64,000 bases of DNA, from NCBI GenBank assembly GCA_016717265.1, contig JADKFX010000001.1, positions 1,183,501 through 1,247,500 of the forward strand. Direction: 5' to 3'. Shown one piece after another: positions 27,701 to 36,724 of this stretch (position 1 is its first letter; the number at the start of each line of letters is the position of its first letter). Source of the DNA: Saprospiraceae bacterium (lineage in GTDB: Bacteria; Bacteroidota; Bacteroidia; Chitinophagales; Saprospiraceae). The notes beneath the pieces were generated by a model. It worked only from the letters and a program-made list of their open reading frames with translations, did no database searches and was not told the DNA's origin. A program made the translations under genes and the position numbers.

Positions 27701-29406
27701 TTCACGTACACGCAAGTGGATCGATACCATTTTATTATTATTCTTTAGATAATAATTCCTGGACAGCTTCGGGAATTTTTGATTCCATTTTACCTGGCAA
27801 TCATTTAATTATTGCCAGAGATGAATTTGGATGTACTTCTGATTCCCTTTTTTTTACTGTAATGGATCATACTGCCAATTCAATAGATACGAACTACTAC
27901 ACAATTTGTAAAGGTGAATATATACAGATTGGTACCAAACAATATAGCCAAGCAGGTGTATATCAGGATTATTTTAAAAACAATTTTTGTTGTGACAGCC
28001 TTGTCATTACAAATCTGCTTGTGAACCCTGATTACAGTTTTCAAAACATTCAAGTAATTTGTCAGGGTGCAGAAATTTCAGTAGGAACCAATAAGTATAA
28101 TCAGTCCGGGCAATATTTAGATACATTGCAAAGTATTCATTCTTGTGATAGTATTATTTATACACAATTAAGGGTAAATCCAGTAATTGAAACGAATTTG
28201 AATTCTCAAATTTGTGCCGGAGAAGAGCTCGAAGTTGGTATACACCGGTATAATCAATCCGGTTCTTATCATGATAGTTTACAAACCGTATTGGGATGTG
28301 ACAGTATCATTCATACACAATTAGTCGTTCATCCCGTAATTGAGAAAAATTTAAATTATAAAATTTGCAGTGGCGAGGTAATTCAAATTGGAATACATAG
28401 ATATCAGCAATCGGGAATCTATCATGATACTTTACAAACAATCTATGGGTGTGATAGCATTCTGCGTACGGAGTTACTTGTCAACCCAACTCATTTTGAG
28501 CAACAACAATACCTGATTTGCAAAGGAAAATCAGTTCTTGTTGGCGGTAAGAATTACAAACAAACAGGAGTATATATCGATAGCTTATCCAATCAATTTG
28601 GCTGTGACAGCATTATTCGCACACAGTTGTTTGTAGATACTGTTCGGAGTAGCTTGCAAATTGATTCTATCCTTTGTTTTGATAAAAAGGATGGTATTAT
28701 TGAATTAAATGCTACATCTGGGATTGCTCCTTTTTTAGTTGCTTTGAACGATACTTCTAAATATAGCAATTTAAATCGATTTGAAAATCTGAAACCTGGA
28801 AGCTATATTTTGTACATTAAAGATTCATTGGGATGCGAAGAATCCATTCAAGTAATTTTATTGCAGGCTCCTGAATTAATGGCAGACCTTCCCATAGAAA
28901 TTAAAATTACCTTAGGTGAAAAAATTTCTTTACAGCCTATACTTAATTTCATACCAACTACTGTTCAGTGGTTGCCCAACACAGGCTTAAGTTGTAATAA
29001 TTGTTTGCAACCAAACGTGCAGACCTTGAAGGATATTGAATACGAGCTTATTATAACAAATGAAAAGGGCTGTGAAATTCGCGCGCGTGTAAAAATTTTA
29101 GTTGACAATCAGACAGATATTTATATTCCAAATGTGTTCTCACCAAATGGTGATCAGATAAATGATCAGGTAACGGTATTTGGAGGTGAGAGTATTCAGG
29201 AAGTTTCTGTGTTTAGATTGTTTGATCGTTGGGGAAATAAGGTATTTGAAAATCAGCATTTCCAAGTAAATGATCTCGCTGCAGGTTGGAATGGAACGAT
29301 GCATGGTCAACGAATGAATCCTGCGGTATTTGTTTATTATGCCAAGGCTATTAGACTGGATGGCACAGAAGTGATAAAAATTGGTGATGTGACCTTGGTT
29401 AAATAA
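24763..29406 (+). CDS. Giant secreted M43-like metalloprotease with lectin-like domain, cysteine repeats and T9SS type B tail
   Basis: A 1,547-residue surface protease. A signal peptide runs to about residue 24. The M43 (cytophagalysin/pappalysin) catalytic domain is at about 75-330 with zinc site H233-E-L-G-H237 and H243 and Met-turn 'NYMDYSSCG'. Then come a CARDB-like segment (335-440); an SprB-like repeat (440-510); a legume-type (L-type) lectin-like domain at about 525-730 ('GADGIAFVFQP', 'LAVEFDTWENG'); further SprB-like units; and five cysteine modules at 1044-1293. The T9SS type B gliding-motility C-terminal domain is at about 1450-1547 ('IPNVFSPNGDQINDQ', 'FDRWGNKVFEN', 'VYYAKAI'). 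It is probably anchored at or released from the surface and may bind glycans. It lies 123 bp after the M12B-like protease. Confidence 0.9.
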   Translation: MLSMIQKLPFFVILFLFNTSLNAQTLCAFDELHLSRLAKDSLYKKQVDQMEQSIYQYTVSLKNQKISNRAKANYILPVVIHLIVPPGTKIGQGNNLTDLQVEQGLSYLNEAFSNSGAFQATNGVDVGIQFCLARRDPNGQPTNGITRNESNLVNEPMCSPGTDASSDGLIKQIVNWDCSQYINIWLVSDLFNANFGCGLAGYAYFPGAPCTVDGIVQESRYWNSIGGTGVTAHELGHYFSLNHTFNGGCTNGNCLFDGDRVCDTPPDNSASFAPCNTNSCNTDAPDLADDNTNYMDYSSCGPVHFTDGQRVRMIAALETTRKSLLQSIACVPPGDFDASALGLSVAKDLCQDTLCASLRFRNEGIKSFSFVFIDYSIDGIPQTGFLWNGLLNPNQSVSIPIPCIPMNPGKHQLDVRIGNPDNQSDFYLSNNSISLIFESYPELILTIDSITPTHCISDGTLTVHASGGTAPYIYSITKRAFSQTDPFFQLLLNGNYTVSVQDTNLCQSSLNLTIPDSCKSIANKRFITNRDARQLGNDCYLLTEELNYQTGSIWYEDKVNLNQSFDIYFDLNLGCIDRNGADGIAFVFQPISTSIGVSGGGLGYQGVSPSLAVEFDTWENGNNTDPFYDHMSIMRNGNVDHRLPDNLAGPVGIFPGNGNAEDCKFHKALIRWNAVKKTMDVYVDCNLRLSYTGDVVKSIFNGDPNVFFGFTAATGGSINVQQVCLNYITGINKLPDYTICEGESIQISGSPKFEKYLWSPIIGIDKVNIQNPIFNPDSTTKYYVQYKDFCGFDYRDSLTVFVKKLKLNYELRLLDSCGSFSGALLHILSGPTDTGVLYSIDGSRFSEQTYFEIPYSGNYTIYSKIGNCIIPQIIEIGEFKHKLRDSILWIQGLNCKDSGRIVITGLDGIPPYQYRINGGIWNSEGTFNGLIPGQYTIDIKDQSPCVVSKTIQITNFINKISLQQDSFNLEINCCNPNAFIHVHASGSIPFYYYSLDNNSWTASGIFDSILPGNHLIIARDEFGCTSDSLFFTVMDHTANSIDTNYYTICKGEYIQIGTKQYSQAGVYQDYFKNNFCCDSLVITNLLVNPDYSFQNIQVICQGAEISVGTNKYNQSGQYLDTLQSIHSCDSIIYTQLRVNPVIETNLNSQICAGEELEVGIHRYNQSGSYHDSLQTVLGCDSIIHTQLVVHPVIEKNLNYKICSGEVIQIGIHRYQQSGIYHDTLQTIYGCDSILRTELLVNPTHFEQQQYLICKGKSVLVGGKNYKQTGVYIDSLSNQFGCDSIIRTQLFVDTVRSSLQIDSILCFDKKDGIIELNATSGIAPFLVALNDTSKYSNLNRFENLKPGSYILYIKDSLGCEESIQVILLQAPELMADLPIEIKITLGEKISLQPILNFIPTTVQWLPNTGLSCNNCLQPNVQTLKDIEYELIITNEKGCEIRARVKILVDNQTDIYIPNVFSPNGDQINDQVTVFGGESIQEVSVFRLFDRWGNKVFENQHFQVNDLAAGWNGTMHGQRMNPAVFVYYAKAIRLDGTEVIKIGDVTLVK
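27892..28641 (+). repeat. Five tandem cysteine modules (46 + 4 × 51 residues)
   Basis: Within the giant protease, residues 1044-1293 form five head-to-tail modules. The four later ones are each exactly 51 residues (153 bp). The shared pattern is I-C-x-G-x(4)-h-G-x(3)-Y-x-Q-x-G-x-Y-x-D-[ST]-L-x(5)-C-D-S-h-h-x-T-x-L-x-V-x-P. Each has two conserved cysteines that could form one disulfide. The same module appears in the neighbouring M12B-like protease at 23419-23565. Confidence 0.9.
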
Positions 29407-29515
29407 AAAATTCAAAGGCTTGATTCAGAATTCTGTTGAGGGTGTTTATTTTTGAGATTGAAAGGGGATTATAGGTTTAAACTTTACAGATTCATTTTAA
29501 GTAATTTCATTTTGT

Positions 29516-30298
29516 TTGCAAACAATTCAATTAAAGACTTATCTCGAGGCTCAAATAGAAAAATTTAATTCTATTTCATTTATTCCAAATGATCCGATTT
29601 CTATACCACATCAATTTCAGCTAAAGCAAGATATTGAAATTATCGGTTTTTGGATTGCAGTATTATCCTGGGGTAATCGCAAATCGATAATTCAAAGTGG
29701 TAGCAGACTCATAGCGTTCATGGAAGGAAGTCCTTATCAATTTATTTTACATCATCAGGAAAAGGATCGACAGCCATTTGAATCTTTTGTGCATCGGACA
29801 TTTAATGGCGAGGATGCGTTTTATTTTTTAGAATTTTTTCAAAATTATTACCGCACGAATGCATCATTGGAAACTGCTTTTTCGAATGGCTTAAGCGTTG
29901 ATGATCTGCATGTAGGAAAGGCATTGATTCATTTTAGGAAGGAATTTATTGCATATACAAATCCACCTAGAAGAACACTAAAACATATTTCAAGTCCGGA
30001 ATCAAATTCCAGATGTAAGCGTCTGCTGATGTTTTTAAGATGGATGGTAAGAAAAGATAATAAAGGAGTTGATTTTGGAATCTGGGAAACTATTAAAACT
30101 GCACAATTATTAATGCCTTTAGACGTTCATGTGGAGAAAATTGCCAGAAAATTAGGAATGCTTCAACGGAAACAATCTGATTGGAAAGCTGTTTTGGAAT
30201 TAAGTAGTCGTTGTACAGAATTGGACCCAAATGACCCGGTAAAATATGATTTTGCTTTATTTGGGTTAGGATTGTTGGAAAAGGAAGCATTTTCTTGA
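29516..30298 (+). CDS. TIGR02757 (DUF2400) family protein
   Basis: A 260-residue protein matching TIGR02757/DUF2400: 'FIPNDPISIPHQF' near residue 22, 'DIEIIGFWIAVLSWGNRKSII' near 37, 'FLRWMVRKD' near 175 and a C-terminal 'DPNDPVKYDFALFGLG'. The fold is related to helix-hairpin-helix DNA glycosylases, although a biochemical activity has not been established to my knowledge. The only start that keeps the family N-terminus is a TTG; the first ATG would remove about 70 conserved residues. No signal peptide is present. It stands alone between the protease pair and the M16 gene. Confidence 0.88.
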   Translation: MQTIQLKTYLEAQIEKFNSISFIPNDPISIPHQFQLKQDIEIIGFWIAVLSWGNRKSIIQSGSRLIAFMEGSPYQFILHHQEKDRQPFESFVHRTFNGEDAFYFLEFFQNYYRTNASLETAFSNGLSVDDLHVGKALIHFRKEFIAYTNPPRRTLKHISSPESNSRCKRLLMFLRWMVRKDNKGVDFGIWETIKTAQLLMPLDVHVEKIARKLGMLQRKQSDWKAVLELSSRCTELDPNDPVKYDFALFGLGLLEKEAFS

Positions 30299-30368
30299 AC
30301 TCAGGATATTAAACTAAGGCGATAAAATATTTCTCAGATTAATGTACGAATACTTTCGTAGAAAATTA

Positions 30369-30376
30369 TATCTTTG
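30369..30376 (+). promoter_or_regulatory. -7 element before the M16 peptidase
   Basis: TATCTTTG fits TAnnTTTG and leaves a leader of about 45 nt. The leader begins with an AT-only inverted repeat (TATAAATT, TTTT, AATTTATA at 30377-30396). Confidence 0.5.
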
Positions 30377-30426
30377 TATAAATTTTTTAATTTATAAATT
30401 TTAGTAAAACAAAAATTCGTTTATTT

Positions 30427-33225
30427 ATGCGTAAATTGCTCATTCTCTTATTATTAGCTTCATTTGTTGGCTCTGGTTATAGTCAGGCAACTAAAATGAA
30501 GAAGAAACCCCAGACGACTACCACAAAAGCAAAGTCAAGCAAACCTGATTATTCAAGTCTACCACCCGGAATTACGAAAGGCGCTTCCGTAGAAGGAATT
30601 ACAGAATATTTTTTGCCCAATGGGCTCCAAATATTATTGTATCCTGATCAATCTAAACAAACAGTAACTGTAAATATTACTTATAAAGTTGGTTCCCGAC
30701 ATGAAGGATATGGAGAAACGGGTATGGCCCATTTATTGGAACATATGGTTTTTAAAGGCACCCCAAATCATCCAGATATTCCAAATGAACTTTCAAAGCA
30801 TGGTGCCCGTCCGAATGGCACTACCTGGTATGACCGAACCAATTATTTTGAAACATTTGCAGCTACAGATGAAAATTTAAATTGGGCCTTAGATTTAGAA
30901 TCTGATCGGATGGTTAATTCATTTATTGCAAAAAAACATTTGGATACAGAAATGTCTGTTGTACGAAATGAATTTGAAATGGGGGAAAATGATCCTACCG
31001 GAATTTTAATGGAGCGTGTTTTATCTACTGCTTATTTATGGCATAACTATGGTAAATCTACAATCGGCGCACGTGCTGATATAGAAAAAGTACCGATAGA
31101 AAGACTACAAGGTTTTTACAAAAAATATTATCAACCAGATAATGCCGTTTTAATGGTTGCTGGAAAAATAGATGAAAAGAAAACAATTTGGTTGGTGCAT
31201 CAGTATTTTTCTAAAATTCCAAAACCAAAACGCGAATTAATTCCAACCTATACGGAAGAACCGACTCAGGATGGAGAGCGGAATGTTAATTTAAAAAGGG
31301 TAGGTGACGTACAAGCATTAGCCTGTATGTATCATATTCCACCGGGATCTCATCCAGATGCTGCAGCTGTGGATATACTTACAGATATTATGACTATTGA
31401 ACCTTCCGGAAGATTGTATAAAGCACTCGTTGAAACTAAAAAAGCATCCAGCCAGTTTGGTTGGTGTGCAACATTAAAAGAACCAGGTTTTGTATATTTT
31501 GGTGCACAAGTGCGCAAAGAAAATTCTTTGGAAGAAGCCAGAACCATTATGCTTAAAACACTGGATGATATAACCACCAATCCACCAACCATTGAAGAAG
31601 TGAATAGAGCGCGAAATAAGCAAATTAAAGATTTTGAATTAGTATTAAGAAATACAGAATCTGTAGGTCGCGGCATTAGTGAATATATTGGTATGGGCGA
31701 TTGGAGATTAGCTTTTATATATCGCGATAACATTCGAAAGGTCACACCGGAAGATGTGCAGCGTGTTGCCTTGACGTATTTTAAACCAGATAACAGAACG
31801 ATTGGAATGTTCTTACCTGAAGCAAAACCAAATCGCGCAGAAATACCAAATGCACCAGATATTGCCGCTATGGTAAAATCTTATAAAGGAGACCCAATTG
31901 TGGCTCAAGGCGAAGAGTTTGAACCTTCACCATCTAATATTGAAAGCAGAACGCACCGTGGTCAGGAACCAAATTCTATAAAATATGCTTTCTTGCCAAA
32001 AGCTACGAAAGGCAATGTGGTGAATGCCAATATTACCTTGCGATTTGGAGATGAAAATAGTTTGAGAGGCAAAAACTCGATCAGCAATTTTACAGCTTCG
32101 ATGTTGGATAGGGGAACAGCAACGAAATCCCGTCAGCAAATCAAAGATGAATTTGATAAATTAAAAGCACGTGTTGGATTTTATGGAGGAGGAAGTGCAG
32201 TCAATGTAAGTATACAAACGACGAAAGATAATTTACCAGCAGTTTTAGAATTAGTAAATGAAGTTTTGAAACAACCAGCATTTAATGAAAAGGAATTTGA
32301 AGAATTGAGAAATGAGGAATTAGCTGGTATTGAAGAGCAAAAGTCAGATCCTCAAGCATTAGTAAGTAATGCAATTAATCGCCATTTAAATCCATATCCA
32401 AAGGATGATGTACGTTATGTAAAAACGATTGAAGAAGAATTGCAAGCTATTAAAGACGCGAAATTGGAAGATTGCAAAAAATTTCACCAAGATTTTTATG
32501 GAGCAAACAGTGCTACCATTTCAGTTGTAGGAGATTTTGATGAAGCTCAAATTAAAACGATTGTCAGTAAGCAATTAGGAAACTGGAAAAGTATTACACC
32601 TTATAAACGAATGGCAGATAATTATGTAGCGGTTCCTTCGGTGAATGAAAATATTGAAACACCAGATAAAGCAAATGCTATGTTTTTGGCAGGCATGAAT
32701 TTGAATTTACGCGATGATGATCCGGATTATCCAGCATTAATATTAGGTAATTATATTTTAGGTGGTGGCTTCTTAAATAGCCGTTTAGCAACCCGTATTC
32801 GTCAGAAAGAAGGGATTAGTTATGGTGTTGGATCCCAATTGTATGCGGATGCGCAAGATAAAAATGGTGGATTCATGATTTATGCAATTTATGCTCCTGA
32901 AAACAGAGATAAATTAGAAGTAGCTTATAAAGAAGAGTTAGAAAAAATGTTGAAAGATGGATTTACAGAACAAGAAATTAAAGATGCGAAATCGGGTTAT
33001 CTGCAATCCAGAAAAGTGAGTCGTTCACAAGATAATGCACTTTCAGGAACCTTGAACTCCATGTTAAATATTGGTCGTACGATGAAGTTTACGGAAGACT
33101 TTGAATCCAAAGTTGAAAGTTTGACTTCAGATCAAATAAATGCAGCTTTAAGAAAACATATTGATATCAGTAAATTAAGTGTTTTTAAAGGAGGTGATTT
33201 TGCTAATAAATTGAAGAAACCATAA
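30427..33225 (+). CDS. M16 family (pitrilysin-type) zinc metallopeptidase, two-half protein
   Basis: A 932-residue exported peptidase with a signal peptide ending near 'GYSQ' (residue 20). The N-terminal half holds the inverted zinc motif H102-L-L-E-H106 ('MAHLLEHMVFKGTP') and the downstream Glu in 'VVRNEFEMGEND'. The C-terminal half repeats the fold without HxxEH but keeps the substrate-clamp signature 'LATRIRQKEGISYGVGSQ'. Active and inactive halves on one chain are typical of Bacteroidota periplasmic M16 proteins, which degrade small peptides in a closed chamber. It is monocistronic: its own -7 element lies in front and a perfect terminator behind. Confidence 0.94.
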   Translation: MRKLLILLLLASFVGSGYSQATKMKKKPQTTTTKAKSSKPDYSSLPPGITKGASVEGITEYFLPNGLQILLYPDQSKQTVTVNITYKVGSRHEGYGETGMAHLLEHMVFKGTPNHPDIPNELSKHGARPNGTTWYDRTNYFETFAATDENLNWALDLESDRMVNSFIAKKHLDTEMSVVRNEFEMGENDPTGILMERVLSTAYLWHNYGKSTIGARADIEKVPIERLQGFYKKYYQPDNAVLMVAGKIDEKKTIWLVHQYFSKIPKPKRELIPTYTEEPTQDGERNVNLKRVGDVQALACMYHIPPGSHPDAAAVDILTDIMTIEPSGRLYKALVETKKASSQFGWCATLKEPGFVYFGAQVRKENSLEEARTIMLKTLDDITTNPPTIEEVNRARNKQIKDFELVLRNTESVGRGISEYIGMGDWRLAFIYRDNIRKVTPEDVQRVALTYFKPDNRTIGMFLPEAKPNRAEIPNAPDIAAMVKSYKGDPIVAQGEEFEPSPSNIESRTHRGQEPNSIKYAFLPKATKGNVVNANITLRFGDENSLRGKNSISNFTASMLDRGTATKSRQQIKDEFDKLKARVGFYGGGSAVNVSIQTTKDNLPAVLELVNEVLKQPAFNEKEFEELRNEELAGIEEQKSDPQALVSNAINRHLNPYPKDDVRYVKTIEEELQAIKDAKLEDCKKFHQDFYGANSATISVVGDFDEAQIKTIVSKQLGNWKSITPYKRMADNYVAVPSVNENIETPDKANAMFLAGMNLNLRDDDPDYPALILGNYILGGGFLNSRLATRIRQKEGISYGVGSQLYADAQDKNGGFMIYAIYAPENRDKLEVAYKEELEKMLKDGFTEQEIKDAKSGYLQSRKVSRSQDNALSGTLNSMLNIGRTMKFTEDFESKVESLTSDQINAALRKHIDISKLSVFKGGDFANKLKKP

Positions 33226-33298
33226 TGCTCAATTTATTAAATTCTAAATTCTTCTAATAAGAAAAAAGAAGAACTTTAAATTAAATTAGAATGTTTTA

Positions 33299-33345
33299 AA
33301 AAAGGAGAAATAAATGAAAACATTTATTTCTCCTTTTTATTTTGT
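33299..33345 (+). terminator. Strong intrinsic terminator after the M16 peptidase
   Basis: A perfect 18-bp stem (33299-33316 with 33321-33338) with an AAAA loop runs into TTTTTATTTTG. It lies 74 bp past the M16 stop. The A-run on the left arm means it could also work in the reverse direction for the convergent DUF4783 gene. The remaining 200 bp of this 323-bp gap hold no gene that I can see. Confidence 0.9.
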
Positions 33346-33548
33346 GCACACATTCTAGCAGATTGAACCATTCCATAAAGTGCAATTGCATTTTAGATTT
33401 TTACAGTATATGGCAAAGTACCCGTTTTAAAACACCATGATCTGGGTTTAATGTTTTACTGAATTCTACTTTAGAATAAATCCGTAATTTTTCCTAATAC
33501 AAAAAAGTACAGGAACCAACATTTTAGGAATTGTAAATAAATAAAAGC

Positions 33549-33935
33549 TTACTCTTGTTTATCGATGCGAAGTTCCTGCACCAATAATTTGCCGCCTGAA
33601 TTTTCTGCATATACATAGATTCTAAATTTTTTACCTGTAGTTGTTTCCAGGATTGCAATTGCAAAATTGGAATCTTCTGCTTTAGAACTCCCTTTATGCA
33701 TTGGGGTCATAGATTTCGGTACATTTCGATCTAGAAATGCTTTTACAGCTTTTAAAGCTGCAGATTTTTCAAGGATTTCAATTTGATTGTCAAAGCAATA
33801 TTCTATTTTTCTATCAAATAATTCTCCTAATACCGTCATATCTGTTTTTCGAATTGCTTCAAATACGGTGGATTTAGTTTGTGCCGACACAATTTGGCTA
33901 AGAAATACAATCAATATGATTTTTAAGTGGTTCAT
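33549..33935 (-). CDS. DUF4783 family secreted protein
   Basis: A 128-residue small exported protein: signal peptide to about residue 18 ('FLSQIVSAQ'), then a compact alpha+beta domain resembling DUF4783 (NTF2-like): 'LGELFDRKIEYCFDN' near 37, 'KAFLDRNVPKSMTPMHKGSS' near 65 and 'KFRIYVYAENSGGKLLVQELRI' at the C-terminus. The role is unknown; members are periplasmic and usually stand alone. In many Bacteroidota this small gene lies close to nadA or related housekeeping genes, and here it is divergent from gpmI-nadA. Confidence 0.82.
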   Translation of the reverse strand: MNHLKIILIVFLSQIVSAQTKSTVFEAIRKTDMTVLGELFDRKIEYCFDNQIEILEKSAALKAVKAFLDRNVPKSMTPMHKGSSKAEDSNFAIAILETTTGKKFRIYVYAENSGGKLLVQELRIDKQE

Positions 33936-34127
33936 GTCTTTTTTATTTGAGACGTTAATATAGTGTCTGAAAGTTCCATTTCAGGCTTAAAATTAAGTTA
34001 ATTCATTTATAAATTGTTATTTTAATTCAGTATAAATTATGACAGGGTAGCGAAGTAATGCTTCTAATGTATTCATTATTGCAAATTAAATAGCAACTTT
34101 GCGACCTTAAATTTGTTTTTTTATACA

Positions 34128-35648
34128 GTGTTTAAACGAAGTTTTTTAATTATTCTGGATGGATGGGGAATTGGTTCGAAGCCAGAATCTGATGCTATTG
34201 CGCAAGCGAATACTCCATTTTTTGATCATTTAATACAGAAATACCCTCATAGTACCTTGGTTACGCATGGTTTGAATGTAGGTTTGCCAGACGGTCAAAT
34301 GGGGAATTCTGAAGTCGGACATTTAAATTTAGGTGCTGGGCGTATTGTTTATCAGGATTTGGCAAAAATTAATAAGTCAATCAGCGATAAACAATTTGAA
34401 AAAAATCCGGAACTGATAAATTTAGCAAGGTATTGCAATCAAAATCAGAAAGCCTGTCACTTGATAGGAATGCTTTCAGATGGCGGGGTTCATAGTCATA
34501 TTTTGCATCTAAAAGCAATAATAGAAGCATTGGAAGTTCAAAATGTTCAAGAGATTTATATCCATGCAATATTAGATGGAAGAGATACAGATCCTCACAG
34601 TGGCTTTAATTTTTTAAAAGATTTAGAAAATTTCCTGATTGGAAGGAAAGCTATCATTTCCACGATCATCGGACGTTATTATGCAATGGATCGCGATCAT
34701 CGTTGGGAACGCACCCAAAAAGCATATGAATTATATGTTCATGGGAAAGGACAACACGTAATTTCAGCGCTTGCTGCTATTGAAAAAAGTTATGCAGATA
34801 AAATTACCGATGAATTTGTAAATGCTTTTAAAATAGGCGATTTAGAGCAAGGATTAATTAAAGATGGGGATGCCGTTTTGTGTATTAATTTCAGAACAGA
34901 CCGATTAAGACAGTTGACTCAAGTGTTAAGCCAAGAAGATCTTCCTCAATTTGGCATGAAAAAGAAAGCATTGTATTTCGTTACCATGGCGCGTTACGAT
35001 AATTCATTTGATAACATACAAGTTTTGTTTGATAAAGAAGATCTGAGAAATACCTTAGGTGAAACATTGTCCAGATATGGAATGACGCAGTTGCGAATAG
35101 CAGAAACGGAGAAATATCCTCATGTAAGTTTTTTCTTTTCTGGTGGTAGAGAAAAAGCGTTCAGTGGAGAAAAGCGAATTTTAATTCCTTCTCCAAAAGT
35201 TGCCACTTATGATTTACAAGCAGAGATGAGCGCAGTGGAAGTTACCGATCACGTAATCCAGGAAATAGATGCCAGTTTGCCTGATTTTATTTGCCTTAAT
35301 TATGCAAATGCAGATATGGTAGGACATACGGGTGTTTTTAATGCAGAATTAATAGCTGTAGAAACCGTTGATCGCTGTCTCGCTAGATTAATTCCTGTTG
35401 CATTAGCAAATGCCTATGCCTGTATTATTTTGGCAGATCATGGAAACGGAGAATATATGATAAATGAAGATGGTACGCCAAACACTGCGCATACAAAGAA
35501 TCCGGTTCCTTGTATCCTGATTACAAATGCGAGTGATTTGAAAATAAATAATGGAATCCTTGCTGATATTGCTCCAACTATTCTAAAATTAATGGCTTTA
35601 CCAATACCCGTAGAAATGGATGGCAATTCATTAATTATTAAATCTTAA
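34128..35648 (+). CDS. gpmI: 2,3-bisphosphoglycerate-independent phosphoglycerate mutase
   Basis: A Mn-dependent glycolytic enzyme interconverting 3- and 2-phosphoglycerate, about 506 residues, as normal. N-terminal 'FLIILDGWGIG' supplies a metal-binding Asp, 'DGQMGNSEVGHLNLGAGR' near residue 60 carries the phosphoserine nucleophile, and 'DGRDTDPHSG' and 'GRYYAMDRDHRW' bind substrate. 'NYANADMVGHTG' and 'ADHGNGEYM' near the C-terminus complete the metal site. The start is not certain: a GTG at 34128 gives the family-like N-terminus, and a TTG at 34113 would add five residues. No ATG is available. nadA follows 12 bp after the stop codon and is probably co-transcribed. Confidence 0.95.
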   Translation: MFKRSFLIILDGWGIGSKPESDAIAQANTPFFDHLIQKYPHSTLVTHGLNVGLPDGQMGNSEVGHLNLGAGRIVYQDLAKINKSISDKQFEKNPELINLARYCNQNQKACHLIGMLSDGGVHSHILHLKAIIEALEVQNVQEIYIHAILDGRDTDPHSGFNFLKDLENFLIGRKAIISTIIGRYYAMDRDHRWERTQKAYELYVHGKGQHVISALAAIEKSYADKITDEFVNAFKIGDLEQGLIKDGDAVLCINFRTDRLRQLTQVLSQEDLPQFGMKKKALYFVTMARYDNSFDNIQVLFDKEDLRNTLGETLSRYGMTQLRIAETEKYPHVSFFFSGGREKAFSGEKRILIPSPKVATYDLQAEMSAVEVTDHVIQEIDASLPDFICLNYANADMVGHTGVFNAELIAVETVDRCLARLIPVALANAYACIILADHGNGEYMINEDGTPNTAHTKNPVPCILITNASDLKINNGILADIAPTILKLMALPIPVEMDGNSLIIKS

Positions 35649-35660
35649 TTGTATTGCTTC

Positions 35661-36677
35661 ATGATGATAGAAACGGATGTACTTATTAGACTAAAAAGTC
35701 AGCTTTCTGAGAATGGATTTTTAGATATTACAGTAGATCCTCAATTAGATTTATTTGAGGAAATACGCAAATTAAAAAAAGAAAAAAATGCGGTTGTTCT
35801 GGCGCATTATTATCAGGATCCAGATATTCAGGATATTGCCGATTTTGTTGGCGATAGCTTACAATTATCACAAGAAGCGGCTCGAACAAAAGCAGCTATG
35901 ATTGCATTTGCCGGTGTCCATTTTATGGCAGAAACTGCAAAAATTTTATCGCCGCAAAAAAAAGTTGTGATTCCAGATTTGAAAGCTGGTTGTTCTTTAT
36001 CCGATTCTTGTCCGCCAGCTCTATTTGCAAAATTTAAAGAAAAATATCCAGATCATATAGTAGTAAGTTATGTGAACTGTACAGCCGAAATAAAAACCTT
36101 AACAGATATTTGTTGCACGTCTTCAAATGCAGTTCATATTGTAAATAGTATTCCAAAAGATAAGGGAATTATATTTGCACCCGACAAAAATTTAGCAGCT
36201 TATGTGGAAAAAATAACGGGAAGATCCATGATAAAATGGGATGGAGCTTGTATGGTTCATGAAATATTTTCAAGAGAAAAAATTACCAAATTAAAGATTA
36301 AACATCCTGAAGCTAAAATTATAGCGCATCCAGAGTGTGAAGAACCTGTATTAGCTTTAGCAGATTACATTGGTTCCACGAGCGGATTATTGAAGTTCAT
36401 TCAAACAGATCCAGCCCATTCATTTATTGTTGCAACAGAAAGTGGAATTCTTCATCAAATGCAATTAAAGTGCCCGGAAAAGACCTTTATTCCTGCGCCA
36501 CCTAATAATTTATGTGCTTGCAACGAATGCCCTCATATGAAGCGAAACACCCTTGAAAAATTATACCTTTGCTTGAAATATGAGAGCCCTGAAATACACT
36601 TGTCAGAATATGTGATTAAAAATGCAAGGAAAAGCATAGACAAAATGTTGGAAATTTCAGCACAGGCAGGTTTATAA
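35661..36677 (+). CDS. nadA: Quinolinate synthase A
   Basis: A 338-residue [4Fe-4S] enzyme condensing iminoaspartate with dihydroxyacetone phosphate to quinolinate in de novo NAD synthesis. Cluster cysteines are C111 ('KAGCSLSDSC'), C197 ('WDGACMVHE') and one of the C-terminal set C285/C287/C290 ('CACNECPHMKRN'). 'VLAHYYQDPDIQDIADFVGDS' near residue 40 and 'HPECEEPV' complete the signature. The ATG at 35661 is preferred over an upstream TTG that abuts the gpmI stop codon. nadB and nadC are not in the window. Confidence 0.95.
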   Translation: MMIETDVLIRLKSQLSENGFLDITVDPQLDLFEEIRKLKKEKNAVVLAHYYQDPDIQDIADFVGDSLQLSQEAARTKAAMIAFAGVHFMAETAKILSPQKKVVIPDLKAGCSLSDSCPPALFAKFKEKYPDHIVVSYVNCTAEIKTLTDICCTSSNAVHIVNSIPKDKGIIFAPDKNLAAYVEKITGRSMIKWDGACMVHEIFSREKITKLKIKHPEAKIIAHPECEEPVLALADYIGSTSGLLKFIQTDPAHSFIVATESGILHQMQLKCPEKTFIPAPPNNLCACNECPHMKRNTLEKLYLCLKYESPEIHLSEYVIKNARKSIDKMLEISAQAGL

Positions 36678-36724
36678 TAGAATAATTCAGTTAAAATTTC
36701 GTTTTCCGTTAATAGATTCATTGG

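Noticed and set aside
33299..33338. Mobile-element inverted repeat
   Set aside because: The perfect stem is better explained as an intrinsic terminator, since it has a tetraloop, follows the M16 stop codon and runs into T residues.
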